Assembly (NCBI GenBank): GCA_004565275.1
Contig: SDOX01000005.1
Coordinates: 418,051-482,050 of the forward strand
Direction: 5' to 3'
DNA length: 64,000 nucleotides
Source of the DNA: Nannochloropsis salina CCMP1776
Lineage: Eukaryota > Sar > Eustigmatophyceae > Eustigmatales > Monodopsidaceae
Shown here: in pieces, positions 1 to 10,294 of the stretch
Position numbering within the stretch: the first letter of the stretch is position 1
Layout: every line of letters begins with the position of its first letter
Notes under the pieces: model-generated
What the model was told of the DNA's origin: nothing
Databases searched by the model: none
Seen by the model: only the letters and a program-made list of their open reading frames with translations
Made by a program: the position numbers and the translations under genes

Positions 1-48
1 TTCCACGAAGATGATTTGAAGCAGCTCGAAACCACCAAAGACGCATGA
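1..48 (+). CDS. Possible C-terminal end of a gene entering from the left
   Basis: The first 15 codons are open in frame 1 and end in TGA. They read FHEDDLKQLETTKDA, a charged composition that looks like the tail of a protein. The stretch is too short to assign to a family. It may be chance, and nothing else in the window bears on it. Confidence 0.25.
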   Translation, partial: FHEDDLKQLETTKDA

Positions 49-1140
49 CACCCAATGTAGGCCGCGGCACATCTTGGAGGGCCGCATCGCAACACGTCTC
101 AGATAACCTCCCTTCCATAGTTTTTACGTAAAGTGTAAGTTCTGGACCGCCCATTGAGAACATGGTTATGAGTAGAGAAAGAAGAGGATGTGTACATTCC
201 AATTTTAACAAAGAAAATTATGTCGGAGTGAGAGCTTTTGTCTACACTTGTTGAGCTGGTGTTGTGTTTCATTAGACCTTGCCTTGATTCGTGTTACCAA
301 GAGCTCGCAACGTTGCTAGATGTGTGGAAGGGTCTTTATTTTCCAGAAGGAGATCATAATGTGTTTCAAATACTAAAGCGGCCCGTAAATAGCTGTTAAT
401 TGGTCATAATCTGTTTCAAATACTGAAGCGGCCCGTAAATAGCTGTTAATTGGTCTAAAAGCAAGGCTAAAGCTCAGCAAGCCAGTCATGACCACATCGC
501 CACGCGACATTGCCAACTAGGCTAGGTCTCCATGTCAGCCTCAAATTTACTACCCTTGAACACTTTCACCCGATATGCTTCCATGCTGTCACAAATCAGC
601 CCTCTCGTCTGTTTGTCCTGCCTGTTGTTCCTGAATGGAACGAGCTCGTTTCGTTGTTCTTTAAACACACGTCCAACGCCCGCAAGTACCCCAATGCTTC
701 AATTCACCATTTTCCAATGAAGCACGCTGTGTCTCATACATGGAACACAAGCTAGCTTGTCCAAGCGAACAACGTTCGCTTCATGACAATTTGTGGTTTA
801 GTCAGGCCGATTTCAGCAGGCGCCTGATCGCCCCAGACGGACATCTCGGCCCTGTCGCTCGTGGGACTGGCTGGGAGCACCCGAGGAAATTATATACCGC
901 GTCACTTTTGAAGGAAGTGGAAGAAGACTACGAACACTTTGCATGCGCATCCGTGTACATATTTACGCGTGTAAGCGGTGTCCGTTTCTCGTTTGTTGTT
1001 TGCTTATAGTTCGACGGCGGCCAAGTTGCCCTCCTCCTCCATCTCTTCAACCCGCTTCCTGCGCACTAACCTGCTTATCTCCCCTCTTCCTCCCTCCCTT
1101 CTTCCTCCTTTTACTTTTTGATGCACGACCGCAGGAAAGA
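49..1140. other. Gene-free stretch upstream of the serine-biosynthesis gene
   Basis: I see no convincing gene here; the open frames are short and have no family resemblance. It holds a 50-bp tandem duplication. From about 1018 to 1130 it is strongly pyrimidine-rich, which would fit the core promoter and 5' leader of the gene starting at 1141. Confidence 0.5.
355..454. repeat. Two-copy 50-bp tandem duplication
   Basis: Positions 355-404 and 405-454 are the same 50-bp unit, each starting CATAAT and ending TTAATTGGT. They differ at only two positions, one C for G and one G for A. The array is non-coding and looks recent. Confidence 0.95.
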
Positions 1141-4100
1141 ATGTTGTCTCGCGCTGTGACAGGCCTGCAGGCGTCGGGAAAGGCGGGAATCGTAACGGGG
1201 CGTCGCAACATCTCGCACACACAGGTAAAACGGAGGTGTGCGCTGACATGCGGTTGCTGTATGTCCGTCTGCTGCTCTCAAATATCTGTAGATGCTCCAC
1301 TCTTCCGCATTCAATGTTTTGTTTCACATCTCTCAAAGAAGTGTTATAATAATGAGACATCTCTGTCGCATGTGCACAGGCGCGGTTGGCCAAGATTCTG
1401 TTGAGCGACGCCACAGATAAAATATGCGCGGAGCAATTTAAAGCCCGTGGGCATGATGTGGACAGCAAACCTGGCTTGAGCAAGGAGGAGCTGAAACAAA
1501 TCATTGGACAGTACGATGGTGAGTTTGTGCGTTTGGATCAGAGGAGTGTCGTCCCAGGGGTTGGGGGCGACGAAATTTATGAGCTAGGGGAAAATGTCCG
1601 CCACACTTTCAGGACCCTAAAAATATCCGTCCGCACTTGGCTGTGTTGTAGCAATGCCTGCTCCAATCTCAGTCACATTGTCATCGCGATTGGGGACAAT
1701 GGCCTACGCGTCACTTTTACCATCGAGTGATTCACGGGTCTTGTTGACGATGTAAATGCGTACATGGACGTATATCCTAATTTCTATCCGCCTCTCCTAC
1801 GAACAGGTCTTGTCGTGCGCTCGGCGACGAAGGTCACCAAGGACATTCTCGCTGCTGCAACCAACCTGAAGGTCGTGGGTCGGGCAGGTACAGGCGTCGA
1901 CAACATTGACACGCCCGCTGCCACCATGCAAGGGGTGCTCGTCGTGAATACACCGGGAGGCAACACCATCTCCACGGCCGAGTTGACCTTCACGCACATG
2001 CTGGCGCTGTCCCGCAATATTCCACAAGCAGTGGCTTCCCTGAAGGCAGGGAAGTGGGAGCGAAGCAAGTACACGGGGACGGAGTTGACCGGCAAAACCT
2101 TGGCGGTGATCGGGTTGGGCCGCATTGGGAGGGAGGTCGCCAGGTGGGGGCGGGCGTTCGGCATGACCACCATCGGTTTCGATCCCATCGTCTCGGCCGC
2201 TGCGGCACGATCGGCAGGCATCGAGCCTGTCCCTTTGGACGAGCTGTGGGCGAAGGCAGATTTCATTACTCTCCACACCCCTCTAACTAAAGATACGCGG
2301 TATCTGATCAACGCTGACACCCTGAAAAAGTGCAAGAAGGGCGTCAGAATTATCAATTGCGCACGCGGGGGGATAATTGACGAGAAAGCCCTGCTCGCGG
2401 CGCTGGAAAGTGGGCACGTGGGGGGGGCATCCCTGGACGTGTACGAGACCGAGCCTCCCGGCGAGGCGGAGCGCCCTTTGATCAACCATCCTCGCATCGT
2501 CAGCACTCCCCACCTGGGCGCCAACACCAAAGACGCTCAAGTCCGGGTAGCAAAAGACATTGCCATACAGCTGTCTGATATTTTGGAGCAGAAGGATTTC
2601 GTGGGGGTGGTCAATGCTCCCAACATCGATTTTGCGCGGAAAAGCCAACTGATCCCTTACATTCAACTGGCGGAGAAGATCGGATCGCTCCAAGCCCAGC
2701 TGATTGGGTCGGGAAAGATCAAGCGGATCAACGTAACAATGCAAGGGAAGGACGTAGCCGTGTCCGAAATGAGTGACAGCATCAAGATCGCGGTATTAAA
2801 AGGGACGCTCTCCCATCTGCTCGACCAAGATGTCAACTTCCTGAATGCCGGCCCCTTGGCCAGCGACATGGGCCTCTCGGTCAATTCCATGTTGGTGGAG
2901 CGACAGGACACCCAGTTCAGCAACACGATCAAGGTCGATTTCGAGATGGATGGCTTCCTGAATTTCTCCCGTTCCATCTCCGGGACTGTCTTTGGGGGTT
3001 CCGAGCTTCGCATTTTCGAGATCGATGGGTTCAAGACCGACATCCCTCCGACGGGCTCCGTTGTCTTCTTCAACAACTTGGACCGCCCAGGGGCACTCAA
3101 GGCCATCGCCAATGTGCTGAGCAAGAATCACTGCAACATTTCCCATTTTTCCCTCGGGCGGCAGACGAAGGCAGGGAAGGCTCTCGGTGCCATCACTTTG
3201 GACGAACCCGTCCCTCAGAACGTCCTGGAGGAGATCGGCGTTCTCCCTGATATCAGCAACTGCTCACAGGTCCAACTGCTGGACATGCCCGATAAAGTGT
3301 TCAGGATACATCAGAAGAGCACCCCTGCCTATGTGGCGGGCGATGCTCGGCCCCACGTGCGCCCGGAGCACCCTCAGTTCTCCTCAGGACCGACCAAGAA
3401 GAGGCCTGGATACAGCTACAGTGCACTGGGCACTGACTGCCTGGGGAGATCGCACCGTTCCAAGATTGGAAAAGCGAAACTTAAGTTGGCGATAGACGAA
3501 AGCAAGCGGCTTTTGCAGCTACCAGAGGACTACAGGCTTGGCATCGTCCCTGCCTCTGACACAGGAGCGTATGAGATGGCAATGTGGAGCATGTTGGGGG
3601 AGCGGCCCGTGGACATCTTTTATTGGGAGTCTTTTGGGAAAGGGTGGTTCACAGATGCAGTGTCGCATCTGGGTTTGAGGGACAGCGTTGGTGTGCATGA
3701 ATACTCGGCCGACTACGGTCTCCTGCCAGACATGACCAAGTACGTTTCTGCCAAGGGAAGGATTTCGTCCCGGATCTCTTATTCCCATTATCCACCTGAT
3801 CCCGTGTCAGTTCATGCATTGCACTCACTTTCCCGCGTCTGCACGTCTATATCCCCAGGTACAATCCGAAACACGACACCCTCTTCACGTACAACGGCAC
3901 GACCTCGGGGGCCCGTATCAAAGACGCCGACTGGATCGCGGATGATCGCGAGGGCTTGACGTTTAACGACGCAACTTCCGCTGCTTTTGCCATGCCCATG
4001 GCTTGGCCCAAGCTCGACGTGACGACTTACTCGTGGCAGAAGGTGCTTGGAGGCGAGGGGGGGCACGGGGTGATCATCCTCTCCCCTCGTGCGGTGGAGC

Positions 4101-4591
4101 GGTTGGAGAGATACAAACCGAAATGGCCGTTGCCTAAAATTTTCCGAATGACGAAGAAAGGCAAACTGGACGAGGCCCTCTTTGAGGGATCGACTATCAA
4201 CACGCCATCCATGCTCTGCGTGGAGGACTACCTGGACGCGTTGGCTTGGGCAGATACCGTAGGGGGGCTGGAAGGTCTTGTCGCCCGCTCGGTGAAGAAC
4301 TACAAGGTGGTGGAGAAGTTCGTGGAGGAGAACGCTTGGATTTCCTTCTTGGTGAAGGACCCCTCGATCCGGTCGACCACAAGCGTGTGCTTAGAGCTGG
4401 ACCTGAGTAAGGAGCAGGTCAAGGCATTCACGAGCCTTCTCGAGAAGGAGGGCGTGGCATTAGATATAGGCTCTTACCGTGATGCTCCCCCTGGACTGCG
4501 ACTTTGGTGCGGGGCGACCGTAGACTCGGAAGACTTGGAAGCCCTGATGCCCTGGCTCTCGTGGGCTTACGCAGAGGTGACAAAAAAGTAA
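1141..4591 (+). CDS. Fused D-3-phosphoglycerate dehydrogenase / phosphoserine aminotransferase
   Basis: Four exons fit GT-AG rules and phase: 1141-1224, 1380-1518, 1807-3739 and 3859-4591 (962 residues). The N terminus is arginine-rich without acidic residues, like a mitochondrial presequence (inference). Residues 37-560 are a long-form PGDH: the NAD-binding GLGRIG near residue 177, then the catalytic Arg, Glu and His in [18 protein letters not shown] and STPHLGAN, a substrate-binding domain, and an ACT domain at about 490-560 ([12 protein letters not shown]). From about residue 600 to the end is a complete PSAT with [23 protein letters not shown] and the PLP lysine in [10 protein letters not shown]. 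One polypeptide would therefore catalyse the first two steps of the phosphorylated serine pathway: 3-phosphoglycerate to 3-phosphohydroxypyruvate to phosphoserine. The PGDH-PSAT junction lies inside exon 3, with no stop or splice site between the domains, so the fusion is in the gene itself. The NADH made by PGDH and the glutamate used by PSAT would be used side by side. Confidence 0.93.
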
Positions 4592-5595
4592 AAGCTTTTG
4601 GAAGATAAAAACGAGAGGGGAGGGGATAACTGCTGAAAACGATCGCAAAGTCTTCTTTCTTGCCTGTGTATGCACCCTAAGAACCAAGATATATAGGAAA
4701 TTTGAGAGAGGACGAGGGATAGGAGGACGGCTGGCGCAGAATTCTGGAGAGGGAAAGAGAGGAAGGCAGGAGGAAGTCCATATCCCGACATTTTTGATAA
4801 TCATCGATACATTTTTTGACCGGTTCAACTCAATTCGTCGATGAGTGGTGGGAGCGGGTTTGACCACACAAAAAAACGGATAGAAGACTGTGAAAGAAAT
4901 CGAATCGGAAAAACAATATGGAGGCGTGGATTTTCAAAGATCAAACTTCGTACACCCAAGTGGTATTGGCGAAAGTTGTACTCATTTTTACCCCCTTCTA
5001 TCCCTTCTTTGTCAAGGAATGTATTTCGCAAGGCGCTTAAGGAAGCCCATAGCTACGATCAAAGTGGGAGTGGTTTAAAGGGGTCGACTCGGCAAGCACA
5101 TGTCCATCAATTTAAAGAAAGAAATACAAAACACAAGCACGCAGTATCTTCAATAAATCGGAGTGAAAATATGAGTAATTAATATGAAGCAACGAAGCAA
5201 GTCGTTGACGAGTGGGGGAGTGGAAAGTATTCCAATGTCGCTCTTCATCCTGCACAACATATGGAGGCGGAGAAAAGTCCTTCCTCTGGATGCTTCACCA
5301 GATTATCACATCATGTAATTCGAATTTATACGCGCGAGACACTTTTCATTTCATTCCTGTCCTCGTTTCTCCCTCTCCCTAATCCTTTATCATTTTCCCA
5401 TGAGAGCGGGCATATCGAACCCTTTTCCATTTCTTTGTTGCAAGAATGTATTTGATCACGTTTCCTCCTTCCATCCGTCGACCGACAAAAACATCTTATT
5501 CAAGCTGTCGACGGAAAACGAGGGAGGAGGTTAATTGTTCCGCCGCGGGCAGCGATCCGCCCGCCTCTCGCCCGATCACATCGTAGTCTCCAGTA
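4592..5595. other. Intergenic region between the PGDH-PSAT gene and the SNF2 gene
   Basis: AT-richer than the flanking genes, with only short open frames. It should hold the 3' UTR of the left gene and the promoter of the right one. I see no repeat or RNA gene. Confidence 0.5.
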
Positions 5596-8500
5596 ATGAA
5601 ATGCACCACGGGATCCCACGCCCAACGTGGGTTGATGCTTTTGCGACTTTTTATTGTGCAAATCCTGCGTTTTCACATGAAGATCGATCGTTTTCATTTC
5701 AAGTACATCCCTTTGAAGGCTCAAAGTGCATGCACGTCTGTAGAAATGGATGGGAAGTGGCTGTCGAGGAAGGCGCCTGCAGGACCAAGTGAGGGCAACG
5801 TGTCGAAAAAGAAGCCGGCGGACTTCTCCTCCTATCGACATGTACCGACTGCATCTTCTTCCTCTGATGGCGAGGACTGTGACTGGGAGGACGAGAAACG
5901 AGCGCACAGAATTCAGGGCACGAAACCGGTGCTGTCCCCTGTCTCGCCGCCGCCTATGATGAAAATTCCGAGAAAGCCCGGCGCTGCACCGTCGATAGGG
6001 AAAAATTTGCAGTCCCCCTTTGTGAAAAAGCTGCCCATGTCGCCATTGCCGCCCGTGCCCATGGGCTCCGGTGGTAGAGACGCCATCAAGAAAAAGAGAG
6101 AGGAGCTTCACAGGAAGCAGCAATTAAAGGTGAGGAGGGAACAGGAAGAAGGACAAGCAAGACAGAAAAAAGTCAAGGTCGACGAGGCTATGCATGGAGC
6201 TGTACCTGCAGCTTCTCCTGGTCCTGTAGCTGCAGGCATTCCAGTCAAACGGGGCCGGTTGCGACGAGCACGGACAGACGATAGCAGTGACGAAGAAAAC
6301 GACAGGAATAATGCCAGTAGAGAAGGGAAGGCGAGCAGCGGCATCACCGACGATTGCTCCACAGGAGGGATCCAAGGCGGTAATCGAGTTGATGGAAAGG
6401 TACCAGCACCCTATAGTGACGAGGAGCTGGTCTTGCTCCTTGATGAGGCGCCCCGGGACGATGGAGCCCGTGAGGTCAATGGGTCTCGGGCCAAGATGGG
6501 GAAAGGGGATCTGGAGAATCGGGAGGCGGGGATACCTTTGGATGATGGCCAGGATCGGACAAATGGAAAAATCGGAAAGACACGGAAGGAGACAGCAGGG
6601 GGTGTGGACCAAGCGGAGGGTGTGGGGTCCGACAGCGACGCTGATCAGGAAGAGAGCGACTGGGACGACGAGGAGTCGCTTGGGGCTGAGAAGATAATCA
6701 AGGCGTGCGAGCTGATTTCTCAACGCTTGATGGAGGAGATCCGGCACTGGGGCCAGAAGCACGCGGAGGATCGACTCGATCTGACGAACATGGAGGACGA
6801 TCAGGGGGTGCCGAGGCCTGAGAGTGAGGGTACGAGTGCGACTACCGCGGGTGGAGGAAGAGGCGTTCATGAGGGTGGGCAAAGCCTGCATAAGACAGCC
6901 CGAGTACAGGCCGACATCCTTGCCAGGGCCTGTCCGGGGGTGGATTTCAAGCCCTACCAGCTCGTCGGGATTAACTGGCTATTCCTCCTCCACCAGCTCG
7001 ACCTGGACCTCCCCCGCTCCCTCCTTCCCGAGGAGGCCTTTCGAGGACGCTGGGCCAAGGAAGACTTGCGGTTGAACGGTGTGCTAGCCGATGACATGGG
7101 CCTGGGAAAAACAGCCCAAACCATAGCATTCCTGGCTTATTTGTGTGCACTGAACCCCAGAACGCTCACCCACTTAATCATCGTCCCCGCGTCGGTGTTA
7201 ACGAACTGGCAGAATGAGTTCGAGAAATTTGCACCAGATTTGGACGTTTTCGTCTATCACGGAAGCGCCAAGGAGCGCGCAGAGTTGCGTGCGGAGTACG
7301 AGGAAGAAATGCAACGACTGGAGAAGGAGGAGGGCCGGGGGGCTGGATCCCGAGTCGCGGACGTCGTACTCGCCACATATACGTACTGGGAGAAGGAGAC
7401 GGCCGAGCTGGACCGAAAATTCTTAAACAGGATCTCGGTGGAGTACATGGTCTTGGACGAGGGGCATTCCATCAAAAACGTCAAGTCCCAACGGTTTCAA
7501 CGTTTGCGGAAACAGAAAGCGAAGCGACGCTTGTTGCTCACGGGGACGCCGTTGCAGAACGATGTGAGAGAGGTGCTGGCCCTTCTGTCCTTTCTGAATC
7601 CCCGCATCCTCTCGCTTCATGGTGCGGAGGGTGCCACTGTCGACGGATTTTGGCAAAGCCTGGTGGCGGGGGGGAAGGAGGGGAGGAGAGATAAAGGCGA
7701 CGGATCGGGCAGTGGACTGAGGGGGGAGAAAGCGGCCATGGACAGGTTGAAACGCATCTTCGCCCCTTTTGTCCTCCGAAGGCTGAAGACGGACGTGTTG
7801 GATCAGCTGACGAAGAAGAGCCAGGAAGTGGAGATGATTCCCTTGACGGCCTCCCAGCGAGCCGTGTACGAAAGCGTGACTCAGAGGCACTTCCAGCGTT
7901 TGGAGGAGTCTGCCAACCGTCGCGCTGTCCAAGCTCTGACATTACCCGTTTTGAATCTTGCGTCGGAGAGGCATGGGTCGAGGGCGGAGGGCAGGGAATC
8001 GGCGGTGATTGCGAAGGATGACGGGGAGACAAAGCCACGAAAGAAGGGGAGGAAAAAGAAAGAGGACGCAGAGGGACAGATGCTTGGGTCCGGTCAGACC
8101 GGCAATGCGATAGCAGAAGGGCGGAAGAAGCGCATGCTGCGCTCCACAGAAGCATCCAGGCAGCAAAACCGAGACAGCCAGGATGCGACTGCTCAAGCCG
8201 CGGCGGGGGCGGCCTCACTTTCCGAACGGGACGCTGGGCACATTTTTACCGAGTGGCGCAAGGTGGCCAATCACACCTTGCTCCTTCGCCGTCGCTTTTC
8301 CGACTCGGCCTTGATGGAAATGGCAGCAGTCTTGCATCAAACCGGGTACTTTGGATGGGAATGCTCGGTCGCCATGGTGCGTAAAGAATTGGAAGGCCTC
8401 TGCGACTACGAGCTGCATGCGATCGCGGAGGACGAACGGCGTTTAGCCCATCTCACCCTGCCGACAGATACCTTGTTCGATTCTTGCAAGTGCCAGCGCC

Positions 8501-9309
8501 TGCGGGTGCTTCTGCCCCAGCTTTTGGCGGAAGGGCACCGCGTTTTGATTTTCTCGATGTGGACCCGGGTACTGGACATCTTGGGGGCTATGCTGGAGAG
8601 GGTGCTGCACGTTCCTTACCTCCGCCTGGACGGTCAGACGCCGGTGGCTGAGCGTCAAGAGCTGATCGATCAATACAATACACCCAACGCCGAGGTGTCC
8701 ATTTTTTTACTTTCCACGAGGGCGGGGGGCTTGGGAATCAACCTGACAAGCGCTGACACCGTGATCCTTCACGATCCTGACTGGAATCCCAGCATGGACG
8801 CGCAGGCAATCGACCGGTGTCACCGTATCGGACAGAGTAAGCCCGTGACAGTGTACAGATTGGTGGCGGAAGGGACTGTAGACGAGCGGATCTACCAACG
8901 GGCTTTGGGTAAGAGGGAAAAGACAGAGGCCTTGCTGGAAAATGGCGGGTTGGACGACGAGGAAGGAGGCGATTTGGGAGGAGAAGGTGTTGGAGGCGGA
9001 AAGGAAATATCCAGGATTGTGCAAAGCGAATTTCTGGCGTATCAGGAGGCACGGGAAAGAGCCAAGCAGGCTAGGGCAGCGGAAGAAGAGGAGACCAGTG
9101 ACTCGACGTTTGATAGTAGCGAAGATGAAGCGGATAGAGAAGGTGAAGAGCATGAGAACGAGCCTGTGCAGTATGTCGGGAGCAGGAATGGCCCCACTGA
9201 AACGAATGGAGATATCACAAAACGTTCCACTCCACAACGACGATATTCTTCAGTACTGGAGGATATAGTGAGCGAAGAGGGCGACGAGGACGACGGTCAG
9301 GACGTATAA
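5596..9309 (+). CDS. SNF2-family chromatin remodelling ATPase, Fun30/SMARCAD1 type
   Basis: A single-exon frame of 1237 residues. The first in-frame ATG is at 5596, but the leader to 5746 looks untranslated, and ATG 5746 (MDGKWLSRK) is an equally good or better start. The N-terminal 430 residues are charged and low in complexity, with acidic and Lys-rich stretches. The helicase core starts at FKPYQLVGINWL, followed by motif I LADDMGLGKTAQT, motif II VLDEGHSIKN, motif III LLLTGTPLQN, and motifs V-VI in STRAGGLGINL and DRCHRIGQ. DEGH instead of the usual DEAH, and the spacing after motif III, match the Fun30/Etl1/SMARCAD1 branch, which slides or exchanges nucleosomes and helps maintain heterochromatin and DNA-end resection. 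A Lys- and Arg-rich insertion of roughly 100 residues sits between the two RecA lobes. The tail is acidic. I saw no CUE ubiquitin-binding motif. Confidence 0.92.
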   Translation: MKCTTGSHAQRGLMLLRLFIVQILRFHMKIDRFHFKYIPLKAQSACTSVEMDGKWLSRKAPAGPSEGNVSKKKPADFSSYRHVPTASSSSDGEDCDWEDEKRAHRIQGTKPVLSPVSPPPMMKIPRKPGAAPSIGKNLQSPFVKKLPMSPLPPVPMGSGGRDAIKKKREELHRKQQLKVRREQEEGQARQKKVKVDEAMHGAVPAASPGPVAAGIPVKRGRLRRARTDDSSDEENDRNNASREGKASSGITDDCSTGGIQGGNRVDGKVPAPYSDEELVLLLDEAPRDDGAREVNGSRAKMGKGDLENREAGIPLDDGQDRTNGKIGKTRKETAGGVDQAEGVGSDSDADQEESDWDDEESLGAEKIIKACELISQRLMEEIRHWGQKHAEDRLDLTNMEDDQGVPRPESEGTSATTAGGGRGVHEGGQSLHKTARVQADILARACPGVDFKPYQLVGINWLFLLHQLDLDLPRSLLPEEAFRGRWAKEDLRLNGVLADDMGLGKTAQTIAFLAYLCALNPRTLTHLIIVPASVLTNWQNEFEKFAPDLDVFVYHGSAKERAELRAEYEEEMQRLEKEEGRGAGSRVADVVLATYTYWEKETAELDRKFLNRISVEYMVLDEGHSIKNVKSQRFQRLRKQKAKRRLLLTGTPLQNDVREVLALLSFLNPRILSLHGAEGATVDGFWQSLVAGGKEGRRDKGDGSGSGLRGEKAAMDRLKRIFAPFVLRRLKTDVLDQLTKKSQEVEMIPLTASQRAVYESVTQRHFQRLEESANRRAVQALTLPVLNLASERHGSRAEGRESAVIAKDDGETKPRKKGRKKKEDAEGQMLGSGQTGNAIAEGRKKRMLRSTEASRQQNRDSQDATAQAAAGAASLSERDAGHIFTEWRKVANHTLLLRRRFSDSALMEMAAVLHQTGYFGWECSVAMVRKELEGLCDYELHAIAEDERRLAHLTLPTDTLFDSCKCQRLRVLLPQLLAEGHRVLIFSMWTRVLDILGAMLERVLHVPYLRLDGQTPVAERQELIDQYNTPNAEVSIFLLSTRAGGLGINLTSADTVILHDPDWNPSMDAQAIDRCHRIGQSKPVTVYRLVAEGTVDERIYQRALGKREKTEALLENGGLDDEEGGDLGGEGVGGGKEISRIVQSEFLAYQEARERAKQARAAEEEETSDSTFDSSEDEADREGEEHENEPVQYVGSRNGPTETNGDITKRSTPQRRYSSVLEDIVSEEGDEDDGQDV

Positions 9310-10294
9310 ATACGGTCCCATGCGCAGGGGATATGGTAGTTTTAGGGATAATTGCGGGCACAATCTGCGAAATGTTGGTGTATTTACACTTTCGAACTTG
9401 TGAACTGGATAATGAATAGGGTGTTATTGCATTGGTTGCGATGTTGGGTATCGTCAACTCCAGTACGCATGCCCCCAAAGCAAAGTACCCTGCTAGCACG
9501 CAGCGACATCAACTACGTTTGGTCCATGCCACTTTTGCAAAAATCAATCGGGTTTTTAATTTTGGCGCGTGTGACCGAGCTTGTGCAGCAGCTTTTTGAG
9601 GACTGCGACCGCACGCTTCCGCCTGTCGGAATTGTCCCACGCAGATTTGGCCACGTTCTAGGTCGCGTTAAAATCAATCACAGACACCCGTGGCAACATG
9701 CCACCAGATTGTGGGATCCTTCTTCTTTAAGCATGCACTTTTTTCGACCACTTTTCTTGTATGCTCCTAACCCCCAATCCGGCTGCAACAAAGAAGCTGT
9801 CGATCACACAAGGTCGCCATGTGTCTGCATCCCGATACCTTTAGCCTACTTCTGGGAGTTGATAACTGCAAAGTATCCCACCTGGAAGCGATTAAATGGA
9901 GGCTGTGGGAATACGATTAGGGCCAGACGAGCTTCTGCCGGGGGAAGCGAGCGAAGGAATCCGAAGAGCGAACGAGTCAAAAAATCTCGGACCCGAACAT
10001 TCAATCGAGCCTCCCCTGCCAGTACGCTATTTCCGCGTCCCAATCTCCCTGCTCTTGTCCTCATTGCCCTTGATGACGTTTTTCAAGTTCGGATGACATA
10101 CCGAGAAACCACGACTGCCCAATCATTACTTTCCCCTTCCACTGACCACAGGCCCTGCAGCGGTACCCCGCGCTCGTTCAATCTAAAGTTTTTTCTTAGT
10201 GACCAGGCATCTCTCATGAACGTCGAGGCCAGTCCCACAAAAAAATAAAAAGTGGCAACTGCATAGACCCGTGACTCGTACTTTATTTGCATCT
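9310..10294. other. Intergenic region with a long but unconvincing open frame
   Basis: A 298-codon open frame without family resemblance crosses most of this stretch. Its composition shows no protein-like bias, and I treat it as chance. The stretch probably holds the 3' end of the SNF2 gene and the promoter of the PX gene. An AATAAA-like signal lies near 10243. Confidence 0.4.

Noticed and set aside
9352-10248. A 298-codon open frame on the plus strand
   Set aside because: It starts at a poor codon context, has no domain or composition bias, and sits in a gap between two well-defined genes. Chance is more likely.
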